From Tildeniella torsiva UHER 1998/13D (GTDB lineage: Bacteria > Cyanobacteriota > Cyanobacteriia > Phormidesmidales > Phormidesmidaceae), in contig JAHHIH010000009.1 of assembly GCA_019358835.1 (NCBI GenBank), positions 150,187 to 214,186 on the forward strand: a DNA stretch of 64,000 nucleotides, given 5' to 3'. The notes below the pieces were generated by a model. The model made no database searches, was not told the origin of the DNA, and saw nothing but the letters and a program-made list of their open reading frames with translations. Shown piece after piece: positions 17,065-25,719 of the stretch (its first letter is position 1; every line of letters begins with the position of its first letter). The position numbers and the translations under genes were made by a program.

Positions 17065-20000
17065 TTGTTTTGCGTCCCACGGTTTACTGTGTCTCTAACT
17101 CCCAATGGGTTACCTATCAACCTTAGCCCCTTGCCTCAGCCTGGCCGAGGGGCAGGGGGAGTGGTCTTAGACTCTCAAGGTCATAACCTCTTCAATATGG
17201 CCTTAGATGCCATGCTCATTGCCAACGATCAGGGCCAGTATGTTGAGGCCAACCCTGCTGCATGCAATCTGCTGAACTGTGGTCGAGACCAGATCATTGG
17301 CCGCACCATTGCCGATTTTTGTGTTCTGCCCTCTGGCGCAAACCTATCTCAGCAGTGGCAGGCGTTTTTGGCGCAGGGCCAGATGCAGGGAGAAATTGCC
17401 CTAAGGGTGGGCAATGGGGAAGAACGCATTGTAGAGTACGCGGCTACGGCCAACATCTCTCCCCATCTTCACCTGTCTATTTTGCGGGATATAACCGAGC
17501 GCAAACAGGCTGAGGCGCTAAGGGAGCATCTCAATCAGGTGCTGGCCCAACAGGTCAAAGAACGCACCGAGGAGTTACGGGGCGTTCAGACCCGACTCGA
17601 CCACGAGCACTCTCTGCTGGACGGCATTCTGAGCAATATTGACGGCGTGGTTTGGTCCCTGGATTTACAAACGATGGCGACTCGCTACGTCAATTCTGCG
17701 GTAGAAACCCTCTATGGCTATTCTAAGGAGGCTTTTCTCACGGCCCCTGGTCTGTGGCGCAGTCTAATTCATGCCGCCGACCAGCCCAAAATTGAGCAAT
17801 TTTTAGGGCAACTCCGCGATCGCGATCGGTTTGATTTGGAGTACCGCATTACCCGAGCCGATGGAGAGCTGCGCTGGGTGCGCGATCGCTCCCGGGTGAT
17901 TTATGACTCAGCGGGCAATCCGGCTCGCCTAGACAGGGTTACCACCGACATTACCGAACAAAAGCAGCTAGAGGAAGCCCTGCGTCTGAGTGAAAGTCGG
18001 CTGCGGGCCATATTTCAGCAGGCGGCCCTGGGTATCAACCAGGCGGCCCTAGATGGTCATTTTTTGCAGGCCAACCAGGCCTACTGCGACATGTTGGGCT
18101 ATAGCGAAGCAGAGCTACTACAGCTGCGGTATCAAGATATCGCCCATCCCGATGAGTGCCAAGAAACTGAGGCGGCCCTGGCTAAGCTCTATGCCAGGGA
18201 GGCCGCTTCGGTTGCCCTAGAAAAACGCTACTTTCACAAAGACGGCAGCGTGCGGTGGACCAATCTGGTGCTGTCCATTCTACGGGATGCCGATGGGCGG
18301 GCCATTTCAGATATTGCGATTGTGCAGGACATCAGCGATCGCAAACAGATGGAGCAAGCGTTTGAAGAAGAGCGCAGCCTGTTCATCGGTGGCCCTACGG
18401 TTGTGATTCGCTGGGGGCCAACCGATGACTGGCCCGTAGAGTATGTCTCGCCAAACGTGCAGGCCCAGTTTGGGTACGAACCGAGCGATCTCGTGCAGGG
18501 CCGGGTGGCCTTTGCCGCGCTCATTCACCCAGACGATATTGCCCAGATGCAGGTGGAGGTGAGTGGGGCGGTGGCGGCCCAAACCCCGTTCCACGCCACA
18601 GAATATCGGCTGCGCCACGCCAGCGGCGAATACCGGTGGATCGATGAATTCACGCGGATCATCTATGGAGCCGACGGTACGGTAGTCAAATTTTTGGGCT
18701 ATATCCAAGACATTACCGAGCGCAAGGAAACGGCGCTGGCCCTGCAAAAAAGTGAGGCCACGAAGCGGGCCATGCTGGCGGCGATTCCCGATCTGCTGAT
18801 GCGGATCGATTGCCACGGTCTGCGCTACGACTTTATCTCTGGTGGCGAGATCACCCTCTATGGCAATATCGACCCCCAGCGCCCTCAGTCAATTTACGAG
18901 ATGCTGCCTAGGTTGCTGGCCGATCAGCGGCTGCACTTTATTCGCCAGGCGCTTGACACCGGGGAGCGGCAGATCTACGAATACACCATTACCGTAGATG
19001 GCAAACCCTACTACGAAGAAGCGCGGATTGTGCCCTTGGAGGGGGACGAAGCGTTGGTTATGGTGCGGGATGTAACTGGTCGGGTAATGGCGGAGAAGGC
19101 TTTGCGTGAGAGCCAGCAGCGCTTCCAGGCGATCTTCGACCAGATGTATCAGTTTATTGGCCTGCTAACCCCAGAAGGCATTCTGCTAGAGGCCAATCAG
19201 ACCGCGCTGGCCTTTGGTGGCTTTAATCGAGAAGACGTGGTGGGTCGCCCGTTTTGGGAGGCGGGCTGGTGGACGCTTTCCCTTGAGACCCAGTCCCGGC
19301 TCAAGCAGGCGATCGCGACGGCCAGCCAGGGAGAGTTCGTCCGTTATGAGGTGCAGATTCAGGGGGCCGACCAGCAGCTGATCACTATTGACTTCTCCCT
19401 ACGGCCTGTGTTGGATGACCAGGGCCAGGTGGTGCTGCTGATTCCGGAGGGGCGTGACATCACCCAGCGCAAGCGCATGGAAGAAGAACTCCAGCGCACC
19501 AAAATCTTTTTAGAGCAGACCAGCGCCATCGCCCGCGTGGGCGGTTGGGAAGTCGATTTACAGCAGGAAATGGTCTATTGGACGCCAACGACGCAGGAGA
19601 TCCATGAAGTAGAGGCTGATTTTAAGCCAACTCTAGCGATGGCTCTTGACTTTTATCTGGAGGGAATCAATCGCCAGCGCATCACTGCAGCCGTAGAGCA
19701 ATGCCGCCACACGGGGCAGCCGTGGGATGAAAAGCTGCAAATAGTGACCGCTAAGGGCAATCTGCGCTGGGTGCGATCGCTAGGGCAAGCCGAGTTCATC
19801 ACCGGGAACTGCGTGCGCATCTTTGGAGCGTTTCAGGATATCGATGCCCAGATGCGGGTAGAAATGCAGCTCCAAGAGTTGACGCAGGAGCTTCAGCAGG
19901 CAAACGAAGAACTCAATCGGATTGCCACCACCGATGCCCTTACTCGGGTGGCCAATCGTCGCCATTTCGATCAGGTGTTCACCCATGAGTGGGTGCGGGC

Positions 20001-20463
20001 CCAGCGAGCCACCACCTCCCTCGCTCTGATTATGTGCGATGTGGACTATTTCAAGCCCTACAACGACCACTATGGCCACCCGGCTGGCGATCGATGCCTG
20101 CAACAGGTGGCCCACCTGCTAAAGGCACACATTCAACGCCCTGGGGACGTGCTGGCTCGCTACGGTGGCGAAGAATTTGTGGTGCTGCTGCCCCAAACTA
20201 CGCTGGAGGGGGCCATGGCGGTGGCCGCCAGAATTCAGCACCAGTTTACCCAGGCCCGGCTCCCCCACGGGTTTTCCTCGGTGGCTGACCACATTACCTT
20301 GAGCTTTGGCATTGCCTGCTGTGTGCCCCGCTCAGAGACCTTGCCCAGCGGGCTACTGGCCGCTGCCGATGCCGCCCTATACCAAGCCAAACTGGCGGGC
20401 CGCAATCGCTACTGCATTGGTACTAGCGATCGGGTTATTGTCCCGAATTTGCCAAGAGACTGA
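17065..20463 (+). CDS. Multi-PAS diguanylate cyclase
   Basis: A 1132-residue soluble signalling protein. About seven PAS/PAC units follow one another from residue 40 to 950; PAC ends are marked by DITERKQAE, DITEQKQLEE, DISDRKQMEQ, DITERKETAL and DITQRKRMEE. A short coiled coil (LQELTQELQQANEELNRIATT) leads to a C-terminal GGDEF domain that makes cyclic di-GMP. The active-site loop is GGEEF at 1034-1038, and the inhibitory I-site RPGD (Arg1025-Asp1028) lies five residues upstream, so product inhibition is likely. No transmembrane segment was seen. The signals sensed are unknown. Its 3' end overlaps the convergent gene at 20409 by 55 bp. Confidence 0.92.
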   Translation: MFCVPRFTVSLTPNGLPINLSPLPQPGRGAGGVVLDSQGHNLFNMALDAMLIANDQGQYVEANPAACNLLNCGRDQIIGRTIADFCVLPSGANLSQQWQAFLAQGQMQGEIALRVGNGEERIVEYAATANISPHLHLSILRDITERKQAEALREHLNQVLAQQVKERTEELRGVQTRLDHEHSLLDGILSNIDGVVWSLDLQTMATRYVNSAVETLYGYSKEAFLTAPGLWRSLIHAADQPKIEQFLGQLRDRDRFDLEYRITRADGELRWVRDRSRVIYDSAGNPARLDRVTTDITEQKQLEEALRLSESRLRAIFQQAALGINQAALDGHFLQANQAYCDMLGYSEAELLQLRYQDIAHPDECQETEAALAKLYAREAASVALEKRYFHKDGSVRWTNLVLSILRDADGRAISDIAIVQDISDRKQMEQAFEEERSLFIGGPTVVIRWGPTDDWPVEYVSPNVQAQFGYEPSDLVQGRVAFAALIHPDDIAQMQVEVSGAVAAQTPFHATEYRLRHASGEYRWIDEFTRIIYGADGTVVKFLGYIQDITERKETALALQKSEATKRAMLAAIPDLLMRIDCHGLRYDFISGGEITLYGNIDPQRPQSIYEMLPRLLADQRLHFIRQALDTGERQIYEYTITVDGKPYYEEARIVPLEGDEALVMVRDVTGRVMAEKALRESQQRFQAIFDQMYQFIGLLTPEGILLEANQTALAFGGFNREDVVGRPFWEAGWWTLSLETQSRLKQAIATASQGEFVRYEVQIQGADQQLITIDFSLRPVLDDQGQVVLLIPEGRDITQRKRMEEELQRTKIFLEQTSAIARVGGWEVDLQQEMVYWTPTTQEIHEVEADFKPTLAMALDFYLEGINRQRITAAVEQCRHTGQPWDEKLQIVTAKGNLRWVRSLGQAEFITGNCVRIFGAFQDIDAQMRVEMQLQELTQELQQANEELNRIATTDALTRVANRRHFDQVFTHEWVRAQRATTSLALIMCDVDYFKPYNDHYGHPAGDRCLQQVAHLLKAHIQRPGDVLARYGGEEFVVLLPQTTLEGAMAVAARIQHQFTQARLPHGFSSVADHITLSFGIACCVPRSETLPSGLLAAADAALYQAKLAGRNRYCIGTSDRVIVPNLPRD

Positions 20464-20984
20464 AGCCGCTGTCTTCGCCCCATCCACAGGGGGTAGCCGT
20501 TGGCATCGCGCAGCTGCAAGATTCGATCGCCCTGGGTCACCTCAGCGGCCATCAGCACCGCTTGACCATTCCAGTCATTTCGAAAGCCCGTTACCTCTAG
20601 GGGCTGATGGAAATCAATCTCAAAACCCTGATCATCCAGATACCAATCTGGCCCCAGGTGCACCGTCAGCGTTTCTTGCGCCGTAGTCAGGTTCAGAAAC
20701 ACTCCCTGGTGGCCACCGTAGCGACTTATCTCGGTGGCTGTACCTTGCAGAGTTTCTACCTTGTCAGGGTCAAACACACCGCCGTTGACGCAGGGCATGC
20801 CTCCCCCCCCTTGCCCCATACCTGGGCCGCCTTGCCAGCGATCGCCCATCATGTGGCGACCCATGGGCCACCAGCCGGTCTGGTTTTGGGCTTTCAGTGG
20901 AGTCGCGGTCAAGGCCAGGGTGGCGATACTGGCACCGGCCAGGGCTGAAAGCGCGATCGCCAGTGAAACAAGCTTAGTGGTCAT
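20409..20984 (-). CDS. Secreted protein beside copper genes, function unknown
   Basis: From the ATG at 20984, which has GGAGGG eight bases upstream, the protein is 191 residues. Residues 1-32 are a signal peptide ending near PLKAQ. Next comes a Met/Gly/Trp/His-rich segment (residues about 35-62, GWWPMGRHMMGDRW), suited to binding copper, then an OB-like beta region (LQGTATEISRYGGHQGVFL and LEVTGFRNDWNGQAVLMAAEV). It resembles small periplasmic proteins found with metal resistance genes, but I do not recognise a characterised family member. It is divergent from the chaperone/CopA genes and its 3' end overlaps the diguanylate cyclase gene. Confidence 0.7.
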   Translation of the reverse strand: MTTKLVSLAIALSALAGASIATLALTATPLKAQNQTGWWPMGRHMMGDRWQGGPGMGQGGGGMPCVNGGVFDPDKVETLQGTATEISRYGGHQGVFLNLTTAQETLTVHLGPDWYLDDQGFEIDFHQPLEVTGFRNDWNGQAVLMAAEVTQGDRILQLRDANGYPLWMGRRQRLQSLGKFGTITRSLVPMQ

Positions 20985-21220
20985 GGGAAAGCCCTCCTTT
21001 GGGTGGCTAAACCTCACCGACGGCAACCCGCCAAACGGCCTAGCATAAGGAGAAATGGCAGGACGGGTTCTTGCTTACACAGGCAAAAGCCTGTCCTAGG
21101 ATGCTCTCTTACTCTGTGGCGGACTGTAGCGGATCGCCTCTATAGCTCTAGCTTAGATCCCCGGTTTGGCGGGTAAGGCAGGTTCGCAACAAAAGCATGA
21201 ATATTGATACAAATACCCCC

Positions 21221-21252
21221 TTGACTCTCCAGTTCACTGGAGCCTCCAAGAT
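21221..21252 (+). promoter_or_regulatory. MerR/CueR-type promoter-operator for the copper operon
   Basis: TTGACT at 21221-21226 is a good -35, and the -10 (CAAGAT, 21247-21252) is about 20 bp away, longer than normal. The spacer holds a perfect dyad, CTCCAGT (21227-21233) TC ACTGGAG (21236-21242). A long spacer with a central dyad is the hallmark of promoters untwisted by MerR-family metal sensors such as CueR. No merR-family gene is in the window, so the regulator would act from elsewhere. Confidence 0.7.
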
Positions 21253-21280
21253 AGACCCATGCAATTTTGGAGGTTGATCC

Positions 21281-21475
21281 ATGCCCCTTTCCCTCACCGT
21301 GCCTAACCTGGCCTGCTCTGCTTGCGTCGAGACTGTGACCAAAGCGATTCAGGCTGTCGATGCCACAGCCCAGGTCGCCGCCGACCCCAAAACCAAAGCG
21401 GTCACCGTTGCCACCGAAGCCTCTGAAGCCGATATCAAGCAGGCGATCGCTGCCGCAGGCTACACCGTGGCCTAG
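21281..21475 (+). CDS. Atx1/CopZ-like copper chaperone
   Basis: A 64-residue single heavy-metal-associated domain. The copper-binding loop is ACSACV (Cys12 and Cys15) in [15 protein letters not shown]. Such chaperones carry Cu(I) to P-type ATPases in the cytoplasm. GGAGG lies 8 bp before the ATG, it follows the MerR-type operator, and copA starts 47 bp downstream, which fits a copper export or delivery operon. Confidence 0.9.
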   Translation: MPLSLTVPNLACSACVETVTKAIQAVDATAQVAADPKTKAVTVATEASEADIKQAIAAAGYTVA

Positions 21476-21522
21476 AGCCGACCTTACAGAATCTCAAACC
21501 CCATCTAGTTAGGAGGGAATCT

Positions 21523-23772
21523 ATGGAAAATCAAATTCTTAAGCTACGAGGCATGAGTTGCGCCGCCTGCGCCAGCAACATCGAAGAGGCGATTCGCGCG
21601 GTGCCCGGTGTCGAAGCCTGCAACGTTAACTTTGGTGCCGAGCAGGCCGCCGTCACCTACGACCCCCACCAGACCAACCTAACCTACATTCAGGCGGCGG
21701 TGGATGAGGCGGGCTACAAAGCCCAACCCCTAAAGGATGTGATGGCTCCAGAAGACGATGCCGAGCGGCGCGAGCGGGCCGCCGAGAACCGCCAGCTCAC
21801 CCGCAAAGCCGGGGTTAGCCTGGTGGTTGGGGGCATTTTGGTCATCGGCTCGCTACCGATGATGCTGGGCCTGCCTATTCCCTTTATCCCCATATGGTTG
21901 CACAACCCCTGGTTTCAGCTGGTGCTGACCACGCCTGTGCTGTTCTGGGCGGGCAATTCCTTTTTTATCAACGCCTGGAAAGCCCTCAAGCGCCATTCTG
22001 CCAGCATGGATACGTTGGTTGCCGTAGGCACCGGCACCGCCTTTCTCTACTCGCTGTTTCCCACCGTCTATCCCCAGTGGTTTATCGACCAGGGGCTGAA
22101 TCCGGACGTGTATTTTGAAGCCGCCGCCGTGATTGTCGCGCTGATTTTGCTGGGTCGCCTGCTGGAGAACCGGGCCAAGGGGCAGACTTCAGAAGCGATT
22201 CGCAAGCTAATGGGCTTGCAGGCCAAAACCGCGCGGGTGATTCGCGACGGACGAGAATTCGACATTCCCATTGCTGAAGTGGTGCTGGGCGACGTGATTC
22301 TGGTGCGCCCCGGTGAAAAAATCCCCGTCGATGGCGCAATCATCGACGGGGCCTCGACCCTGGATGAGGCGATGGTGACGGGCGAAAGCGTGCCCGTGCA
22401 GAAAACCGTGGGCGACGAGGTGATTGGGGCCACGCTGAATAAAACCGGCAGCTTTAAGTTTCGCGCCACTCGCGTCGGCAAAGATACGTTCTTGGCGCAG
22501 ATCGTCAAGCTGGTGCAGCAGGCCCAGGGGTCAAAGGCCCCAATTCAGAAAATGGCCGACCAGGTAACGTCGTGGTTTGTGCCGGTGGTGATGGCGATCG
22601 CGATTCTCACCTTCATCGTCTGGTATAACGTCATGGGCAACGTGACGATGGCGCTGATTACCACCGTGGGCGTGCTGATTATTGCCTGTCCCTGTGCCCT
22701 GGGCCTGGCGACGCCGACCTCGATCATGGTTGGCACCGGCAAAGGCGCTGAGAACGGCATTTTGATCAAAGGGGCCGACAGCCTGGAACTGGCCCACAAA
22801 ATCCAGACCATCGTGCTGGATAAGACAGGGACGATTACCCAGGGCAAGCCGACCGTAACCGATTACCTGACCGTCAACGGCACCGCTACCGAGCTGCACC
22901 TGCTGAAACTGGCAGGAACGCTGGAACGCAACTCTGAGCATCCCCTGGCCGAAGCCGTGGTCAACTATGCCCAAGCCCAAGGGGTGACTTTGGAGGAGGC
23001 CCAAGGCTTTGAAGCCGTGGCCGGTAGCGGCGTCCAGGGTTCTGTGGCCGGTCAACGAGTGCAGATCGGCACCCACCGCTGGATGACGGAACTGGGCATT
23101 GCCACCGATCGCCTGCAAACCCAGTGGGAGCAGCTAGAATCCCAGGGCCGCACGGTGGTGTGGCTGGCGGTGGATGGCACAGTCGAGGCGATTTTGGCGA
23201 TCGCCGATGCAGTCAAGCCCTCCTCTGCCGCCGCCATTGCCACCCTGCAACGCATGGGCCTAGAGGTGGTGATGCTGACCGGCGACAACCGCCGCACCGC
23301 CGAGGCGATCGCCCGCGAAGTCGGCATTACCCGCGTCTTTGCCGAAGTGCGCCCCGACCAAAAAGCCGCCCAGGTCGAAGGTCTGCAACGGGAAGGCAAG
23401 GTAGTCGCCATGGTCGGCGACGGCATCAACGACGCCCCAGCCCTCGCTCAAGCGGATGTCGGCATGGCGATCGGCACGGGCACGGATGTGGCGATCGCCG
23501 CCAGCGACATCACCCTGATCTCCGGCGACCTGCACGGCATTGTCACCGCCATTCAGCTCTCCCGCGCCACCATGGCCAACATTCGCCAAAACTTGTTCTT
23601 CGCCTTCATCTACAACGTCGCGGGCATCCCGATCGCAGCTGGTATTCTCTACCCCATCTTTGGCTGGCTGCTCAGTCCGATCATCGCCGGAGCGGCCATG
23701 GCCTTTAGCTCAGTGTCGGTAGTGACGAACGCGCTGCGATTGCGGAACTTTCGGCCCAGATTGCAAGAGTAA
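21523..23772 (+). CDS. copA: Copper-transporting P1B-type ATPase
   Basis: A 749-residue inner-membrane copper pump of normal length. The N-terminal metal-binding domain has GMSCAACAS (Cys13, Cys16). Membrane segments precede the transmembrane metal site Cys389-Pro-Cys391 ([11 protein letters not shown]). The phosphorylated Asp is Asp433 in DKTGTIT, and the hinge motif [10 protein letters not shown] is near residue 630. The CPC motif with the CxxC N-terminal domain indicates Cu(I). Ribosome binding site TAGGAGGGA is 6 bp upstream. It lies between the chaperone and the tandem cupredoxin, so the operon handles copper efflux or supply to cuproproteins. Confidence 0.95.
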   Translation: MENQILKLRGMSCAACASNIEEAIRAVPGVEACNVNFGAEQAAVTYDPHQTNLTYIQAAVDEAGYKAQPLKDVMAPEDDAERRERAAENRQLTRKAGVSLVVGGILVIGSLPMMLGLPIPFIPIWLHNPWFQLVLTTPVLFWAGNSFFINAWKALKRHSASMDTLVAVGTGTAFLYSLFPTVYPQWFIDQGLNPDVYFEAAAVIVALILLGRLLENRAKGQTSEAIRKLMGLQAKTARVIRDGREFDIPIAEVVLGDVILVRPGEKIPVDGAIIDGASTLDEAMVTGESVPVQKTVGDEVIGATLNKTGSFKFRATRVGKDTFLAQIVKLVQQAQGSKAPIQKMADQVTSWFVPVVMAIAILTFIVWYNVMGNVTMALITTVGVLIIACPCALGLATPTSIMVGTGKGAENGILIKGADSLELAHKIQTIVLDKTGTITQGKPTVTDYLTVNGTATELHLLKLAGTLERNSEHPLAEAVVNYAQAQGVTLEEAQGFEAVAGSGVQGSVAGQRVQIGTHRWMTELGIATDRLQTQWEQLESQGRTVVWLAVDGTVEAILAIADAVKPSSAAAIATLQRMGLEVVMLTGDNRRTAEAIAREVGITRVFAEVRPDQKAAQVEGLQREGKVVAMVGDGINDAPALAQADVGMAIGTGTDVAIAASDITLISGDLHGIVTAIQLSRATMANIRQNLFFAFIYNVAGIPIAAGILYPIFGWLLSPIIAGAAMAFSSVSVVTNALRLRNFRPRLQE

Positions 23773-23780
23773 GAGAGGGA

Positions 23781-23860
23781 AGTTTTGAATTTTGAGTTTT
23801 GAATTTTGAGTTACAAGCCTCCATAGAGAACTCAAAACTAAACACTTAAAACTCAAAACT
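23781..23860. repeat. Palindromic AT-rich dispersed repeat (TTTTGAATTTTGAG type)
   Basis: The left half repeats GTTTTGAATTTTGA twice and the right half holds the complement type (AACTCAAAACT), so the block can fold on itself. The same family occurs at 54523-54590 and inside the STAND gene near 43239-43300. C-rich low-complexity sequence follows (23861-23905). Confidence 0.7.
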
Positions 23861-23915
23861 CTTCCCCACTCCCCACCCCCCACTCCTCTCCCCCCCATCC
23901 CCCAGGAGCTTTCCG

Positions 23916-24875
23916 ATGAAACCTAGGCACCTTCCCCTCACCACCCTCGCCAGTCTGACCATCTCGCTTAGCCTCGCCACCGGCACTCCGGCCCAAATGA
24001 ACCACGATGACATGGCCCCTACCTCGACCGGCCAGTTCCAACGCATTGAGCAACCGCTCTGGTCTAAGGTAGCGGTCACTGGGGCTGGACTAGGGCTGAT
24101 TGGCCTAGAACTATGGTGGTTCTTGCTCAGCAAGCCTAAGTCGCGCCAGGCTACCACCACGGGCGGCGTGCAAGAGGTCACCGTCACCGTCGATGGCGGC
24201 TACGACCCCAACCATATCGTCGTGCAGGCGGGGCAGCCGGTGCGGCTCAACTTCTACCGCAAAGACCCCAGCAGCTGTCTCGAAGAAGTGCGCTTCCCTG
24301 ACTTTCGCATTGCCCAGGGGCTGCCGGTGAACCAGACGACGGCGATCGAGTTTACCCCCACCCAGCCGGGCCGCTACGAGTTTGCCTGCGGCATGAATAT
24401 GTTTCGCGGCACGGTGGAAGTTGTCGCTGAGGACGGTGAATTGTCCCCTGCTGTCGCCACCGCCAAGGCAGAGCCGATCGACCATCAGCCCCATCATTCA
24501 GTGGAACCCGCGACCGATCCCGTTCTGGTGCCAGAGGTAGCTGAGGCGACGCTCACCCCTGAGGGCATGCAAACGGCCTCAGTGACGGTGACTAAGGGCT
24601 ATCAGCCCAACCGCATTGTTGTCGAATCGGGGCGGCCCGTGCGGCTCGACTTTCGGCGAGAGACCCATAGCGGCTGCTATGCCCAACTGCTGATTCCTGA
24701 TTTTGGGATTGCGGTAGATTTGCCCGAAGGCGAGACTGTCTCGGTCGAATTCACGCCGACAGCACCCGGCGAGTACCAGTTTATGTGCGGCATGAAAATG
24801 AACTTCGGCACCATTGAGGTGCGCCCTGGTGCAGGCTCGGTGAATGGCAAAACAACTGCCCATGCCGCCGCTTAA
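23916..24875 (+). CDS. Membrane-anchored tandem cupredoxin-like protein
   Basis: A 319-residue exported protein. It has an N-terminal signal sequence (ending near TPAQ), a Met/His-rich patch (MNHDDM), and a membrane segment at about residues 49-70 (VAVTGAGLGLIGLELWWFLL). Two cupredoxin-like domains follow, about 85-172 and 210-308. Each has a first Cys (SSCLEEVRF; SGCYAQLLI) and a C-terminal CGM ligand loop (FACGMNMF; FMCGMKMNFG), so copper may be held by Cys and Met ligands rather than by a classic blue site with His. The two domains are clear duplicates. As the third gene of the copper operon it may hold or hand over periplasmic copper. Confidence 0.85.
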   Translation: MKPRHLPLTTLASLTISLSLATGTPAQMNHDDMAPTSTGQFQRIEQPLWSKVAVTGAGLGLIGLELWWFLLSKPKSRQATTTGGVQEVTVTVDGGYDPNHIVVQAGQPVRLNFYRKDPSSCLEEVRFPDFRIAQGLPVNQTTAIEFTPTQPGRYEFACGMNMFRGTVEVVAEDGELSPAVATAKAEPIDHQPHHSVEPATDPVLVPEVAEATLTPEGMQTASVTVTKGYQPNRIVVESGRPVRLDFRRETHSGCYAQLLIPDFGIAVDLPEGETVSVEFTPTAPGEYQFMCGMKMNFGTIEVRPGAGSVNGKTTAHAAA

Positions 24876-24878
24876 CGG

Positions 24879-24918
24879 GGTGTCAGGGATAGAGACCGGG
24901 TTCTCTACCCCTGACACC
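24879..24918 (+). terminator. Hairpin after the copper operon
   Basis: GGTGTCAGGG-A-TAGAGA (24879-24895) pairs with TCTCTA-C-CCCTGACACC (24902-24918), a 16 bp stem with one mismatch. There is no T-tract, so it may stabilise the 3' end or terminate weakly. Confidence 0.55.
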
Positions 24919-25031
24919 TCAAAGGGGCCAACTAATTAAGGTGAGTGAAGAACACGGGCGTAGACTGGGGCGGCGCGAGTACCCTGGCAACGGGGATGAA
25001 CCTGGCCAACCCCGTGAGGTGCCGCCAAACT

Positions 25032-25634
25032 ATGCTGATCTACGGGCTGTGTTTTATTGTCGGGGGCATTTTTGTCTTGCTGGCCGCCGTCGGCGGGCTC
25101 GATGGCGTAGACATTGACACCGATTTTGATTTTGATGTCGAAGCGTCCGCCAATATTGACGACATTGACGGGGGCACTCAAATTGACCAGACGCTGACGG
25201 CCCTGCGCGATCGCTGGTGGCTGCCCTTCCTCAGTCTGCGGTTTTGGACTTTTGCCCTCTGCTTCTTTGGTCTGGCGGGGCTACTGCTCAACCTGGTGCA
25301 GCCCGACCTGGCGGGGTGGCTGGGGGCGCTAATTGCGGCGCTGATGGGGCTGTTTTGCGGGCTGGTGGCGGCGCTGGTGCTGCGATCGCTCGGTCGCCAA
25401 TCCGTCAGCAGCCTGATTCGCCCCGAAACCCTGACTGGCCAGATCGCCACCGTGGAAATTCCCTTTGATACCAACAGCCGGGGTAAAGTCAGCCTCAGCC
25501 TCGGCGGCTCCACCATCAGCTTTTTTGCCATTACCCAGGAAGAGCGCGAGTTTCACGTCGGTGAAACGGTGCTGGTGGTAGGCATGGAGCGAGATAAGTT
25601 GTGGGTGGCTGCGGCGGAGGGGGTGGATGTGTAG
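25032..25634 (+). CDS. NfeD/OB-fold membrane protein (flotillin partner)
   Basis: From the ATG at 25032 the protein is 200 residues; a GTG at 24945 would add 29. It starts with a membrane segment (MLIYGLCFIVGGIFVLLAAV), then an acidic loop (DGVDIDTDFDFDVEA), two more membrane segments at about residues 70-115, and a C-terminal OB-like domain (LTGQIATVEIPFDTNSRG to GETVLVVGMERDKLWV). NfeD-like proteins are encoded next to flotillins and help to organise them in membranes (the YuaF-FloT pair). Two flotillin genes follow directly, supporting the call. Sequence divergence from classical NfeD keeps confidence below certain. Confidence 0.75.
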   Translation: MLIYGLCFIVGGIFVLLAAVGGLDGVDIDTDFDFDVEASANIDDIDGGTQIDQTLTALRDRWWLPFLSLRFWTFALCFFGLAGLLLNLVQPDLAGWLGALIAALMGLFCGLVAALVLRSLGRQSVSSLIRPETLTGQIATVEIPFDTNSRGKVSLSLGGSTISFFAITQEEREFHVGETVLVVGMERDKLWVAAAEGVDV

Positions 25635-25646
25635 GTGGATGGGTGC

Positions 25647-25677
25647 GTAGGGGTAGACCCACGTGTCTGCCCTAGGG
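25647..25677. repeat. Dispersed short repeat before the first flotillin gene
   Basis: GTAGGGGTAGACCCACGTGT followed by CTGCCCTAGGG is a variant of the element at 10659-10685. It lies in the gap between the NfeD-like and flotillin genes. Confidence 0.5.
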
Positions 25678-25719
25678 CGATGGCGGCGAAAATTTTGGCA
25701 CATCAAGGAGCACGCAGGT

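Noticed and set aside
23124..23708. Arg/His-rich 194-codon frame on the plus strand within copA
   Set aside because: It is a different frame of a highly conserved ATPase and is an artefact of GC-rich codon use.
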